From the NCBI RefSeq assembly GCF_019649055.1, contig NW_026570280.1:866368-930367 (forward strand): a stretch of 64,000 bases of DNA, in the 5' to 3' direction. Under the pieces are notes generated by a model. The model made no database searches. It worked only from the letters and a program-made list of their open reading frames with translations, and had not been told where the DNA came from. The position numbers and the translations under genes are program-made. Origin of the DNA: Paramacrobiotus metropolitanus (taxonomy: Eukaryota; Tardigrada; Eutardigrada; Parachela; Macrobiotidae). Every line of letters begins with the position of its first letter. Within the stretch, counting starts at the first letter, position 1. Below, in pieces: positions 12,401-21,791 of the stretch.

Positions 12401-13665
12401 TAAAGCGGATAATTTTGTGGCAAATCGTAATTGGTCTTCATTCGACGATTAACCAAGGAAATAAACGATTTACACAATTCACAAATAAAGAACTTCGCGC
12501 AGATTGGACTGCTCCCCGACTTATGCCTGTCAAAGCATTCTTGCCCATGGAAATCGCGATTACAGTCAGGACAGTGTATGTTCTGAAGCTTGTCCATAAG
12601 GCAGGTTACAGATAAACACTGATGACACTTGAATTCACATCTGTGGTTCTGCCTTTTGTTGTAGCCTTTCATACAGCGGTAGCAATAATACTGCTGTTCA
12701 AAATACGCGGGCGGGGATGTTAGAACGTCAAAATGATGATCATGATGCAGCAGCATGATCCGTTTTTCACAGTACGCTACACAGTACACAATTGAATTTC
12801 CATGGTCCACCGAGACTACAATAAATTGATAATTTGGTAAAACGTTTTCAAATCGCGGAAGATCTTCCACACTGAATTCTCTGTCTGGCAATTGTGCAGC
12901 CTGCAACAACTCCTTAGTCTTTTCGCTCTGCAATTTCTTCGTTCGGTAAAGCTTTGTATACATCGTTTTATCGCCATCTGCATGCGCCTTAGCGACCACT
13001 ATAGCTCGCGCCATACACAAGCAGTCGGTGTTGCGGATTTGTGTTATGCACCGTTTCTTGTCCAACATTTGACGTAACAGCTTCGAAACATTTTTTCTGC
13101 ACGAGCCAGATGGAACATCCGTGTGCTGCACCGACAGTTCAAAAGATTCATCCAATAAAAACGCCTGATTCGAATTCAAGATTCTCCGGATCGTTGTCAT
13201 CCATCTTTCAACACCCACTTGATCACGTTGAATAGGTGGCATCCAAATTGGGTATTGCAGTGCGTTTTGATACAAGCAAATTCTGACCAAATTGTGGGCT
13301 GGAACTGCCGAAATCACGGTGTCTAGAATGTCTTTTAATAAAATTGTTATGGTTTTAATCGCGTATTTAAATGATAAATTATCCATACCGTGTATCACAC
13401 ATTTATAGGTTTCAAATGACACTGAAAATTCCTGTGAATATTTAGCCCCCGTTTTCTCCAACTCATAATAATCTTTAATATCATACAAATCCGGATCAAG
13501 TTTTTCTAGGTTCTGTACTGGCACATCGACCGGAGCCGGTGGTATAAAATAATTGTGATCGAGAAGCGCATAATTATGATTAAAAAGAGCACTATCAGCA
13601 AAGTTAGTTTCAGCACTTGTGCCGGGGGCAAATAATTCTGCGGATAATTCAGGAGTCTGTGCCAT
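9352..13665 (-). CDS. polB: DNA polymerase B, element A (7 exons, one frame break)
   Basis: Replicates the element; family B, protein-primed type. Exons: 13665-12010, 11943-11570, 11512-11191, 11121-10251, 10190-9913, 9851-9735, 9665-9352, with introns of 57-69 bases. The N-terminal half has a Cys/His-rich cluster (about 12,420-12,700). Then come exonuclease motif I (YFDLETF) near the end of exon 1 and motif III (Tyr-Cys-x-x-Asp) split by intron 2. Palm motif A is DVISEYPYINK in exon 4, motif B has LMLNS at the exon 4 end, and motif C (Asp-Thr-Asp-Ser) is split by intron 5. Intron 5 has a GC donor. A -1 frame break sits near 11,240 in exon 3. The ATG at 13665 follows a TATA box. Confidence 0.85.
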
Positions 13666-13714
13666 GATGAAAGTGAAATATGGCAACAGTATATTGCTAG
13701 CGACAAAGATGCAA

Positions 13715-13723
13715 CTTTATATA
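13715..13723 (-). promoter_or_regulatory. TATA box of polB, element A
   Basis: TATATAAAG on the minus strand, about 50 bases upstream of the polB ATG. The palindromes seen upstream of element B genes are absent here. Confidence 0.55.
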
Positions 13724-13805
13724 AATGACTGGAACGACAACAAATTCCAGTACAGCATTTTATAACGGATACGATTAGTTAAACAGTTTACACTGATTCA
13801 TGCAC

Positions 13806-13990
13806 TAGAAATTCTTGGCATGCTAATATCCGCGTGAGTACTTTCTTCACTGCAGTCGGAATCGGTGGGAAATACAGCACCACAGCGGGAGCAACGTCTG
13901 TTACCTCGGTCATCTGCAATAACATAAGGCTTGTCAAAATCTTTGCAAAAGCGCGGAAATATTTTAGTGCATACCCCAGTAAGAATTCTA
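13806..13990 (-). other. Cys-rich open frame, possible exon
   Basis: An open frame of about 60 codons containing CSRCGAVF and further single Cys residues, in the style of a zinc ribbon. It has no ATG of its own at the upstream end. It could be a 3' exon of the gene at 14010-14526 or a decayed ORF. Weakly supported. Confidence 0.25.
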
Positions 13991-14009
13991 GTCTAGTCTA
14001 GAGTTGCGG

Positions 14010-14526
14010 CAGCGTCGTTGCCATCGACTGTGATCCCTTTCTTCGGAAATTAGCATACGGCAAAGCAGGCATTTCGTACGACTTTTTAAATAGTGATCCA
14101 GCATCCAATTAGAGTAAGCTTGAGCTTTGTTAGGACTGTAACACTAGTCGTTGCTTAGATCGGCAAAACGCGGACAGCCCAGTGTATCAAGACTAATAAC
14201 ATCAGATTTTATCAGTTTTTTAAGAATAAGACACTTTTGTCCCCTTTGGCATAGAAAACGACATCAGCAGGATCATTCACATAGCGGAGATAATTTGTAA
14301 ACGCTCGATCTATCTGCTGTTGTAATTCCGAGAAAGCTTTATCGAACACAGCATCAGTATCCGAAGAACAAACGCCATATTTATTAACAATATAACTGTT
14401 TGGCGCTAGCGCAAATGTGGTATAATAAAGGCAATAAAACTCGACAGAACTTATTGCAAGCGACGTAATAATCGGCTTCCTATTAAGAGCATACCACTTA
14501 ATATCTACAACAATGTGGTAAACCAT
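14010..14526 (-). pseudogene. Stand-alone nuclease-like domain gene, element A (broken)
   Basis: Starts with MVYHIVVDIKWYAL. It follows the pattern of the N-terminal domain of the TBP fusions: an Asp-containing strand, a hydrophobic core, then FYAKGDKS, and after a -1 frame change at 14215-14221 the block LDTLGCPRFADL. An in-frame TAG at 14146 precedes a tail with C-x2-C...H...C spacing. I recall this domain, with its YVKG..K and GCP blocks, from other invertebrate mobile-element proteins and suspect an RNase H-like exonuclease fold, but that is inference. There is no TBP part here. The zero frame ends in an A-AAA-AAC heptamer followed by TGA, so a programmed shift is possible. Confidence 0.5.
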
Positions 14527-14734
14527 TCTTTGAACAGAACAGCATCAGAAATAGCAAATGTCCGTTGCCTAATGAGACAACAAAAACAAAATGTTGTATC
14601 TGTAAATACTACCTGATGCATCAAAACGAGGCAACGGAACGTCATGCTGTTGTGTCAAAATAATTTGGTGTACAGCAAAATATTTTTACTCATAAATAAA
14701 CGATACGTGAGACAGCCGCGTTGATGACGTGACT

Positions 14735-15256
14735 TTATTGCACTATCTGGCGGAAAACGGACTGAATAAGCAGTGAATTATCACGTACAACAGTTTTTAA
14801 ATTAAAAAAATTGTTAATATAAGCACAAACCATTCGATCATTCGATGATTTGCTACTGGTAAATAAATGAATAAGAGAAGTGAATGACTCGCCGGAACAT
14901 CGTTTAAGAATAAAAAAGCAGCAGTACTGTCCACACACGGTACTCCATTCCATTTGTAGACAATGGGCTTGCGAAATAACAATGCCCGCTTTCTTGCAAA
15001 AACCTCCAATATGGCTGCCGTAGTATTGCGGTTCATGGCCGTAAGAGTCAAAATATTCCAGCTGTCCTGGTATAGCCTGATAGAACGCCAACCAATGCGA
15101 GCCAGGTTTTGCAGCTTCGTCAGTATTGACAACGCATGCCCAAGGCAGCTTAGATGGTAGTGACGACGGCAACGTGTCCGCAGCAAAAACGCCAATGAAA
15201 GCGTCTCGTGTCACGGCGCTTGAACGTAGCACATGGTTAATTTCAGCGGTGTCCAT
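14735..15256 (-). CDS. PRO: Adenain-like cysteine protease, element A
   Basis: Virion maturation protease of the adenain/Ulp1 type (C5/C48 fold), expected to cleave capsid precursors. The 173-aa frame shows the catalytic series in order: His in SHWLAFY, the acidic residue in FDSYG, Gln in the HCLQ region and Cys in VCGQYCCFF. The start is the ATG of MDTAEINHVL at 15256, aligned with the start in element B. The open frame extends further upstream but without support. It lies directly downstream of the major capsid gene, as in element B. Intact, unlike its element B counterpart. Confidence 0.9.
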   Translation of the reverse strand: MDTAEINHVLRSSAVTRDAFIGVFAADTLPSSLPSKLPWACVVNTDEAAKPGSHWLAFYQAIPGQLEYFDSYGHEPQYYGSHIGGFCKKAGIVISQAHCLQMEWSTVCGQYCCFFILKRCSGESFTSLIHLFTSSKSSNDRMVCAYINNFFNLKTVVRDNSLLIQSVFRQIVQ

Positions 15257-15489
15257 TGTAATACCTGTCTGTATACAAAAAACGACGTTAAAATTATTCT
15301 TTTGATTATGTCCTGTAAACAACGGGCGACCGAAGCGCTCCGGTCGCCCATTGTTTACCACATCCGTCACGGTTCACTTCAGCGTCGTCAGGGACCACAA
15401 GCGCGCCCACCCCCGCTGGCGACCCGGAAGCGTACCGCTCAAGAAATTACGCGTCTGTTTCAGGCGGGCAAAACACTTACGTTAGGTTT

Positions 15490-16824
15490 TTATGCCGTGA
15501 AATCCGCAATTAGCTGACGGTGTGAATTGACTTCAATAATATTATCCCACACCATCATCGTAATTGCCATAATCGGTTCAGTTAATTGGGCGGCAAACTG
15601 CAAGCGGATTGATAGATTTCCCTGGCGCACGGTGCTCATCGGTCCCCGGCCAGTCCGTGATGGTGTCAGATCGAATCCCCAACTACCAAAGCCTTCCGCA
15701 AATGCTTTACGGTCAAATGGCAGCGCCCCGTCCGGTGCGTGCAAGCGGCCAAGCGTTTCCAACAGACCGTCATATGATTGTAAATAATCACCCGTGGCGA
15801 AATTTGGACGGTAGGCTTGTGCGGGATACGACTGCCCATCGACCTCGACACTTATATAGTTGAGATTGAAATGTTCAAAGTTAAATGGATTACCTCGGCG
15901 CAGCCCGTGAAAGCTCGAGCTCTTCACAAATCCCACAAAAACGCATTTGGGTACTGCTCCAATATGTAAATTAGCCAGCACCGTGCTCTGAATTGTGCCA
16001 ATATCATTAACGCGCATACATACTCGCTCTATGGGATATTTAACTGTTTTTGTCGACAACTGAGCCGTGAGCGCAGACAGGTATGCCGGATTAGGCACAA
16101 AACGTTTGACATACAGCCGTGGATTACGAATGTATGCTTTAAAAGTGTCCACTGGAAGATTGGCATACGAGCGCAAATAGAATTCCGGCTTATTTAAAAT
16201 GAGACGCACATGTAGCGGTACACCGGTGATCAGATTTTTTCCCTGTTGAAAAATGTCCGTACACAATTTGGCGCTGAAGGGAACGTATTCGTTGGCCACA
16301 AACATGGCTTTTCGCGTTACTTCCCCAGCGTTATTGGCATGATCTTCCAGCTCTCCGGGAGTGTCTAAATAAAATCCAGCACTTGTTGCCTGGCTTTTTA
16401 GGGCAGCCGGTGTATACCCCAACAAATTTTCCAAGTAAGCTCGGTAGGCATACAATGGGGTCGAATTAGTTATCAGGCGGTTGGCCATTGTCACTTCTAC
16501 CGAACTGAATATAGAATGCGCTATCAGGTTGACCGGTGCTACCAGATCAGTGTTTTCAATACGTGTAGCCGGCCCAAGACCTGCAATTTGCTTTTTGATT
16601 GCAATATCCATTTCTGGGGTAATTTCGGGTAGCACTAGCAGCGCCGACGTCGATGGGGGAATGTAAAACGAAATTTCCCCAGAACTGATTTCTTCTGTTT
16701 GGCCTGAGGTCGGTAGAATGCGTTCCTCTTCTGTCCGCACAAAATCCGCAAGAGTGGCTGGAACGGAGAATAAATCCGACTCGACCTGCATAGCTGGTAC
16801 ACTTCCTTCCAAAATAAAAGCCAT
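15490..16824 (-). CDS. MCP: Major capsid protein (double jelly-roll), element A
   Basis: Hexon-like major capsid protein of Maverick/Polinton elements, forming the icosahedral shell. The 444-aa frame is intact. It carries the blocks shared with the element B protein: PPSTSALL near the N-terminus, APVNLIAHSIFSSVEVT, ANRLI, a central block with RNPRLYVKRF and EVDGQSYPA, and a C-terminal FDLTPSRTGRGP before IMVWD-like strands. These correspond to the F54H12.2-like proteins of invertebrate genomes, which are capsid proteins of such elements (from memory). The start is taken at MAFILEG (16824), aligned with the element B start. It overlaps the neighbouring virion-protein frame very slightly. Confidence 0.88.
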   Translation of the reverse strand: MAFILEGSVPAMQVESDLFSVPATLADFVRTEEERILPTSGQTEEISSGEISFYIPPSTSALLVLPEITPEMDIAIKKQIAGLGPATRIENTDLVAPVNLIAHSIFSSVEVTMANRLITNSTPLYAYRAYLENLLGYTPAALKSQATSAGFYLDTPGELEDHANNAGEVTRKAMFVANEYVPFSAKLCTDIFQQGKNLITGVPLHVRLILNKPEFYLRSYANLPVDTFKAYIRNPRLYVKRFVPNPAYLSALTAQLSTKTVKYPIERVCMRVNDIGTIQSTVLANLHIGAVPKCVFVGFVKSSSFHGLRRGNPFNFEHFNLNYISVEVDGQSYPAQAYRPNFATGDYLQSYDGLLETLGRLHAPDGALPFDRKAFAEGFGSWGFDLTPSRTGRGPMSTVRQGNLSIRLQFAAQLTEPIMAITMMVWDNIIEVNSHRQLIADFTA

Positions 16825-16825
16825 T

Positions 16826-17296
16826 TCAAAATGCGTCCTCAAATTCTCTCGGGGGAATCCGTTTAAGCCGTTTAAGTTGGAAGGAAGGTTTCTTTATCTT
16901 CTTTGTCTTCTTGTGCTGCTGTTTAAGCCGTTTAATGCCTCCTTGCTGTTGAGGTTGCGCAGTTAAAGATTCCGAAATTTTCTCTCCTACTTTCTTGGAT
17001 GTCTCACTAAGAACTGTTGTCGCTGCGTCGCGTAAGTGGGGCTTTGCTGCTTCCATTGCTGTTCTAGCATGTGGTGCCGCTGCTTTAATAACCGGGGCAG
17101 CAAAATGCGCTAATTTACTAAACATTGCGCGCAGAAAACTGGGTAGCATAAATCCACTACCATTTTGCATTAAACTCCCGCGATAGCGTGTCATGACGGC
17201 TCCATAGCCGTGCTGGCTACCAGCACCAGTGGCGGCGGCCCCAGAAAATAAATCCAAATAAAACGATGGTGACGGCTCAAAGAGTATTACGGGCAT
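16826..17296 (-). CDS. Small basic virion protein (pX/pVI-like), element A
   Basis: A 156-aa protein with a Gly-rich N-terminus (YRGSLMQNGSGF), an Ala-rich amphipathic middle with several Pro (about residues 55-90), and a very basic tail (KKTKKIKKPSF). This layout matches the minor virion protein encoded between capsid genes in Mavericks and likened to adenovirus pX/pVI, thought to act in membrane disruption or core packing. That role is inference from position and composition. It ends at the first codons of the major capsid gene and starts 4 bases from the penton stop. Confidence 0.7.
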   Translation of the reverse strand: MPVILFEPSPSFYLDLFSGAAATGAGSQHGYGAVMTRYRGSLMQNGSGFMLPSFLRAMFSKLAHFAAPVIKAAAPHARTAMEAAKPHLRDAATTVLSETSKKVGEKISESLTAQPQQQGGIKRLKQQHKKTKKIKKPSFQLKRLKRIPPREFEDAF

Positions 17297-17299
17297 TTT

Positions 17300-18237
17300 T
17301 TAGCGATAGTAATACTGAATGGGCCGGAAATGTAGTTTTACCATTGACTTTCCAGTCTGAAAAATTGCCGCTTCTCCCAGATCAGTTGCAATGTTGATAT
17401 CGATAGTGTCCAGTCGATCGTATAAAACAGGTAGAAAATGTGGATCCTCGAACCTTTCCGAAACAATTTCGAAGCGAGGAACACTTGCTTTAATGGGGAA
17501 AGCGCGCAAAAGCTGCATAGTTTCATCGCCCACAATATTGTAGTCACACTTGTTACAGTAGACAAAAATTGATTGGTTCCCAATGTGCATATTTACGGGC
17601 TTGTCCGCTGTCATTGTTGTAGACGTCTCCAACAGCTGCAACTCTCCCAAGGCTTTCAGCTGATCGGACAGTGTTGTAGCTGCGGAAGCAAAATTTGTTT
17701 TTTCCATCAAAAAATTCTCATATTGTTCAGACTGTGCAGCAAAAAATCGTCGTTCTTTAAATTCAAGCATACGGGATAGATGCAAAGATGAGGGAGGAAA
17801 ATCCAGAAAAACACGTACGCTGGGAAATTTTACTTTGAGCTTGGGCTCGGTTGCTAATAATTCTAGTTTGAAAGCCTGCTCTTCCGCTGCAGAATCGCGA
17901 AATGGCTTTAACCTTGGTACTTTACCGTTGATAAAATTAATGATATCACTTTTCTCATAGATCCCTGCAGGTACTGTAATTGTGTCCCGCTCCATAACAA
18001 AAACACCGTTGCTATCCATAGAAGTAATTTGGTCTACGTGCAGTGTTTGTGGACTGGGTAAATTGTACATTGAATTAGGATACTGTATTTCCACCAATGC
18101 CATTTCCCATTGTCCGGTAGGGATATCACGCTCTTTAACTTTGTTGTCCATTCAGCTGCATTATTCTTTGGGAAGTGCTGCATACAGGCATCAGATGGAA
18201 GCGTGACATAAAAGCTATTATGGGCCATTTCTGACAC
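17300..18237 (-). pseudogene. Minor capsid (penton-like) protein, element A, -1 break
   Basis: Single jelly-roll vertex protein. The N-terminal frame starts at 18237 with SFYVTLPSDA, a block typical of this family. The rest, from about 18115 to 17300, is in the -1 frame (starting around WEMALVEIQYP) and runs to LHFRPIQYYYR. The second half carries the FVYC and LDTIDINIATDLGE blocks expected of the fold. Exactly one break is needed, near 18105-18125, and element B needs a -1 change within a few codons of the same place. Either both were hit by a base loss, the assembly lost a base, or the shift is biological. Confidence 0.8.
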
Positions 18238-19187
18238 GACTGAGTTCGGCTTCGTAATATTTCCCGCGAATTAAGTCCCCTTCTTCATCCAGTAATACGT
18301 AAAGCGGCTCTGGCTGTTGTGGTAATACTTGGTGTATCTTGTAAATTTCGTCCTTAAATGTTGACTCATACCCTTATTCAAAAAGTGCTTTGTCGATGGC
18401 TACTCGTACTGTGTCACCCACGCCGTACTTTGGTTTTTTCTGTTTTCCCAATAATAATTCTGCATATAGTCGATTGAATATTTGCAGCGAATTGGACTGG
18501 CTAACCTCATTAGGCGTGACTTTATGCGAAGAATGGATTGCGTTGTTGTAACTGTTTACCAAATCGCTCAAAACGTCCCAGTACACTTTAGATTGTCGGT
18601 GTCGAAATAATTTCCATATACGTTTCTTGAGATGCGTATGCCATTTTCAGCTAAGGATGCTTTGATTGCTTTATTTTCAGAAGAGAACAAGAAAACCTTT
18701 TGGGCCGTCAAAAATTCTTAACATCCTTATTATAAAATTCAAGACCTTTGTCCGTTTGCAATTTAATTGGAGTTCCGAGTTCTGCAAGCACCTTTTCCAA
18801 TCCAAGTTTTACCTCTGGACCGCTTTTATTCTTTAGTAGTTGACAGCTTACTTTCTTGCTGAAGACGTCGATCACAAACAATATCCAACGGTATCCTTTG
18901 TTCTGCTTCGCATATTTTGACATGTCTGCCAGATCAGCTTGATATTGCTCCAGTAGGTTTGAGACAACTACGGGGTTTCTTTTGAACTTTTTGCGTCGAG
19001 ATTTGTGGACTGTATATGGATCCAGATGTTCCAGCTGTTCCCGCGTTTGTTGATATTTTGTTGCTTGTGGAAAGTGGCTGCAAAACTTCTGAATCCCCGT
19101 TAAGCTGCCCGGGTGTTGAGGGTTCAGGTACGCTTGTCGTAGCAGTAGATTGGTCATCGTGTTCGTCGTCGCTACTGCTTGATCCAT
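18218..19187 (-). pseudogene. INT: Retroviral-like DDE integrase, element A (broken)
   Basis: Inserts the element DNA. The first catalytic Asp is in QADLADMSKY, the second in LQTDKGLEF and the Glu in KASLAE, followed by a basic helix. The C-terminal SH3-like part (YGVGDTVRVAIDK) is followed by an in-frame TAA at about 18374, after which the frame stays open to 18218. Two -1 frame breaks lie at about 18708 and 18640. Three lesions make this copy unlikely to work. The ATG at 19187 follows a second, Ser/Asp-rich frame (from 19263) that starts on the stop of the upstream gene and may be an N-terminal extension. No chromodomain is visible, in contrast to element B. Confidence 0.85.
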
Positions 19188-19259
19188 CGCAACAGCTAGA
19201 TGTGCAGTTCCATGTCATACCTTCACCCAAAGACAAAGAAAAGGGAACGCATCCACCAC

Positions 19260-19757
19260 TCATTTGTTATTAATAGTCATCCAGTTGAACTGGGATTTGG
19301 TTCTTGAACCGATGGGACCTTCGACTTGCAAAGTGTTCTCATCAAATACTTCTCGCTTTGCGCGCTTGCGTTTTGCCGGAGGTGCAGGTGGAATAGGAGG
19401 GAAAGCGTCTAACATACGATCAGGCATATTAGGGAGTACCCACGGCTTCTTTAATAGTTGTACTGGAATTGGGGGCACAGATGCTGGAGGCGGAATAACC
19501 ATTTGGTCAGGGCCAAACGCCGACTCTTTCAACGCCAAAAAGCGAGCCAAGTTTCTTGATAACAGTTCCGCTTTCTCCCATTCGCTTAGCGTATTCCGTG
19601 AAATTATATCTCTCATCAAATCATCCAGTTTTACAATATCTACAACTTCAGTAGGCTGCTGTTGTAATTGGACATCCGTTACAATATGACAAACCGCGTC
19701 ACTTGTAAGTTTTTTCATTTCGTTCGCGGGAACAATATAGTGCACTTCCGGTTTCAT
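19260..19757 (-). CDS. Pro-rich basic protein of the virion gene block, element A
   Basis: A 165-aa frame starting MKPEVHYIVP at 19757, where its ATG overlaps the upstream stop as ATGA. The N-terminal half has conserved blocks shared with element B (YIVP, a short acidic helix, SEWEKAELLSR, LARFLALKE). The C-terminal half is Pro-rich (IPPPASVPPIP) and ends in a nuclear-signal-like KRKRAKRE. Such proteins occur next to the ATPase in Mavericks but have no agreed function; core or scaffold roles are conceivable. Intact here, badly broken in B. Confidence 0.6.
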   Translation of the reverse strand: MKPEVHYIVPANEMKKLTSDAVCHIVTDVQLQQQPTEVVDIVKLDDLMRDIISRNTLSEWEKAELLSRNLARFLALKESAFGPDQMVIPPPASVPPIPVQLLKKPWVLPNMPDRMLDAFPPIPPAPPAKRKRAKREVFDENTLQVEGPIGSRTKSQFNWMTINNK

Positions 19758-20083
19758 TTTAGTAGAGCAGTTCCCAAAACAGCTGCCAATACAGGTAGAA
19801 CCGCAGGTAAGAATCCTCCGCGCTGTAATAAAATTTCCCTCTTGCTTCGTAAAGGATATTTTTTGAGGGCAATCAGCTTTAATGGTCGACGCCAACGTTG
19901 GCACACCTTTAGCTGATCGGTGGTCAGAGGCACTGAATTCTTCACCAAATTTAAACAAATTTCTTCGAAAGAGCGAAGTTGTCGTTTCGAAATATTTTCC
20001 AAAAGAAAACGACGCTGCTTGGGTTTCAGCGATTGCAGGGTAAGGAGAAACGGAGCAAAGTCTTTTACAATCTGATCACACAT
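19754..20083 (-). CDS. Small protein with hydrophobic C-terminus, element A
   Basis: A 109-aa protein. The N-terminal part is helical and charged, with repeated Lys/Arg (KPKQRRFLLEN, RRPLKLIALKKYP). The C-terminus is a Gly/Leu/Val/Ala stretch (GGFLPAVLPVLAAVLG). The same order occurs in element B at 63584-63900. Its start overlaps the ATPase end (the ATPase stop TGA lies within its first codons) and its stop overlaps the next start as ATGA, so the genes are translationally packed. A membrane-active or DNA-condensing virion component is a guess. Confidence 0.6.
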   Translation of the reverse strand: MCDQIVKDFAPFLLTLQSLKPKQRRFLLENISKRQLRSFEEICLNLVKNSVPLTTDQLKVCQRWRRPLKLIALKKYPLRSKREILLQRGGFLPAVLPVLAAVLGTALLK

Positions 20084-20777
20084 TCTTGGGCAAGTTTGTC
20101 GTTTGTGGATTGATGTAAATTTTTGTCAACTCTCCCGGTAATATTGTTGAACGAATCCTTAAATAGGCAGGTGTGTCCGGTTTCATATCCAAAATGAGAG
20201 GTTGAAATGGTTCCTGGCCGATTTCCTCGTAAGCCCCGCTGAGATGTTTTAAACCTGTGTGCCTTTCTAGAATCTTGATTTGGTTCACATCACGATTATT
20301 TTTGAACAGGATAAGATATTGCGCATTAAGATGAACGTCTCGCATAGCAGACCCTTGTTTGTATAAGTTTTTGAATAATAAAAATACACAAAGCCGTTTA
20401 TGGTGTACTCTTTGAGTGAAAAGTTTAGATAAATGCTCATTTTTCACCAAACCGCTTGCCACGTCATCCAGTACCAACAAAATATTTTGTTTACCATCAA
20501 AATAATTTTCATCCTCCACAATTTGCTGAATATTTTTCGTCAGTTCAATCCCCGGGATTTGGCGCTGAAGCATTTCGTAGGCTGGTTGCATTTCTCCGTA
20601 CACCAAAATAATTCGTCCAAATGGTTGGTCAAATAATTTATCGCGCTCCATAATTAATTTTGACACATACGTCGTTTTCCCCGAAGTCGTTGGCCCCACA
20701 ACCAGGACTGAAGCGGGTAATCGGAATCTCAAGTCAGCTGTCGTGCGCGGGTACCTATTAAAGGACTCCATTTCCAA
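20076..20777 (-). CDS. ATPase: FtsK/HerA-type packaging ATPase, element A
   Basis: Genome-packaging ATPase of the A32-like group. It has a Walker A motif (GPTTSGKTT, about residues 28-36) and a Walker B motif (ILLVLDDV, near residue 100). A later FLLFKNLY block lies at the place of the conserved sensor/arginine region, and LILFKNNRDV follows. At 233 aa it has the normal length. The ATG at 20777 is 34 bases from the oppositely oriented start of the TBP fusion, so the two share a very short bidirectional promoter with a GGGCGG box. First gene of the leftward virion block. Confidence 0.9.
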   Translation of the reverse strand: MEMESFNRYPRTTADLRFRLPASVLVVGPTTSGKTTYVSKLIMERDKLFDQPFGRIILVYGEMQPAYEMLQRQIPGIELTKNIQQIVEDENYFDGKQNILLVLDDVASGLVKNEHLSKLFTQRVHHKRLCVFLLFKNLYKQGSAMRDVHLNAQYLILFKNNRDVNQIKILERHTGLKHLSGAYEEIGQEPFQPLILDMKPDTPAYLRIRSTILPGELTKIYINPQTTNLPKNV

Positions 20778-20811
20778 AGGGCGGAGCTATTGCTAGCGTA
20801 CCGGAAGCAGA

Positions 20812-21791
20812 ATGGAGAATTCAAAGCGGAGGGTTGTCTTGGATATTGATTGATTTATTGCTGGCTCCCAACGGCTTATAAAACAGCTGGCATTTTGTGA
20901 TTGCCAAACCAGTGTTAGCAGGTGCTACACATTCACCATTCCATCCCACTTTAATCATTATCGCGTTGAATTTAGGAGCCAATCGCGTCACTCGCACGGA
21001 CTTGTCTGGCATAATCGTGGAGATTATTTATATTTAGACATCGCTAGTGCCATTCAGGATATGCTGGAGCTTATTGGTGAACGACCTGCGCGTTTGACGT
21101 TTTTCGCCAAAGGATTGGAAAAGCAAAAGATTTTGGACAATTATTTGCCTGAAGTGTTTATTTGAAGACATTGGGTGCCCGAAGTTCAAGGATCTTACTT
21201 CATTACCACAAACAACGCTTTCGAAAGCGGAGACGTTTGCAAATTGGCTGAATGGCGAAGATAACTAACGTTATTGCAACTGCTGACCTTGGCTGCGCAA
21301 TTGGCTTACCCAGCTTATACGAGCGCGCTCCGCTTTCTCATTATGCACCACACAAATATTCTGGGCTTCTTCTCCGTTCCATTCGTCCGCAGAAATCGCA
21401 CTGCCAAGTGTACCGCAACGGCAAGATCACAGTTAATGGTGCAAAGTCCATCAGTGATGCTCTTGCGTTATTGCATCATTATTGCCGGAAACTGCAAACA
21501 TATGGCTATCAAAAAGCATCGGTAAAGAATCCACGAATTGTTAACATTGTAGCCACTTTTAATTTTGGGAGATTTCTTAGTTTAGGAAAATTGTACATCT
21601 CAATAAGAGCAAAAGTCGATGCCATGTTTGAACCTGAATTATTTCCGGCCATGCGGGTCCGGCTTCGAGGTTGTACGGCGATGATTTTCCATTCCGGAAA
21701 AATTAATTTATTAGGTGCAAAAGATGCTGATACTCTTCATACTGCTGAAACCGAACTGCGCTTGTTATTAGGGAACTTAATACAGAAATAA
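20812..21791 (+). pseudogene. TBP-like fusion protein, element A (broken)
   Basis: The ATG at 20812 starts a frame that aligns throughout with the intact 321-aa protein of element B. An in-frame TGA at 20851 sits where B has Trp in an LDTDWF block. After it the frame is open (QLAF, YTFTIP, RHSHGLVW, FFAKGLEK) to a frame break near 21160 and a second one near 21240. From 21252 the TBP part is an intact 179-aa frame: two imperfect repeats with ITNVIATADLG, KYSGLLLR, GKITVNGAKS, then NIVATF, PELFPAMRVR, FHSGKINLLGAK. In the first repeat the DNA-intercalating Phe positions read Tyr and Tyr; in the second both are Phe. The TBP part alone could still be translated from its own ATG. Confidence 0.85.

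Noticed and set aside
18218-19187. Integrase taken as evidence of a retrovirus or LTR element
   Set aside because: There is no reverse transcriptase, gag or LTR; integrase sits among capsid, protease and ATPase genes of a Maverick.
20821-21012. 63-aa minus-strand frame upstream of the ATPase
   Set aside because: It is antisense to the TBP-fusion gene, whose plus-strand frame aligns with element B across the whole stretch.
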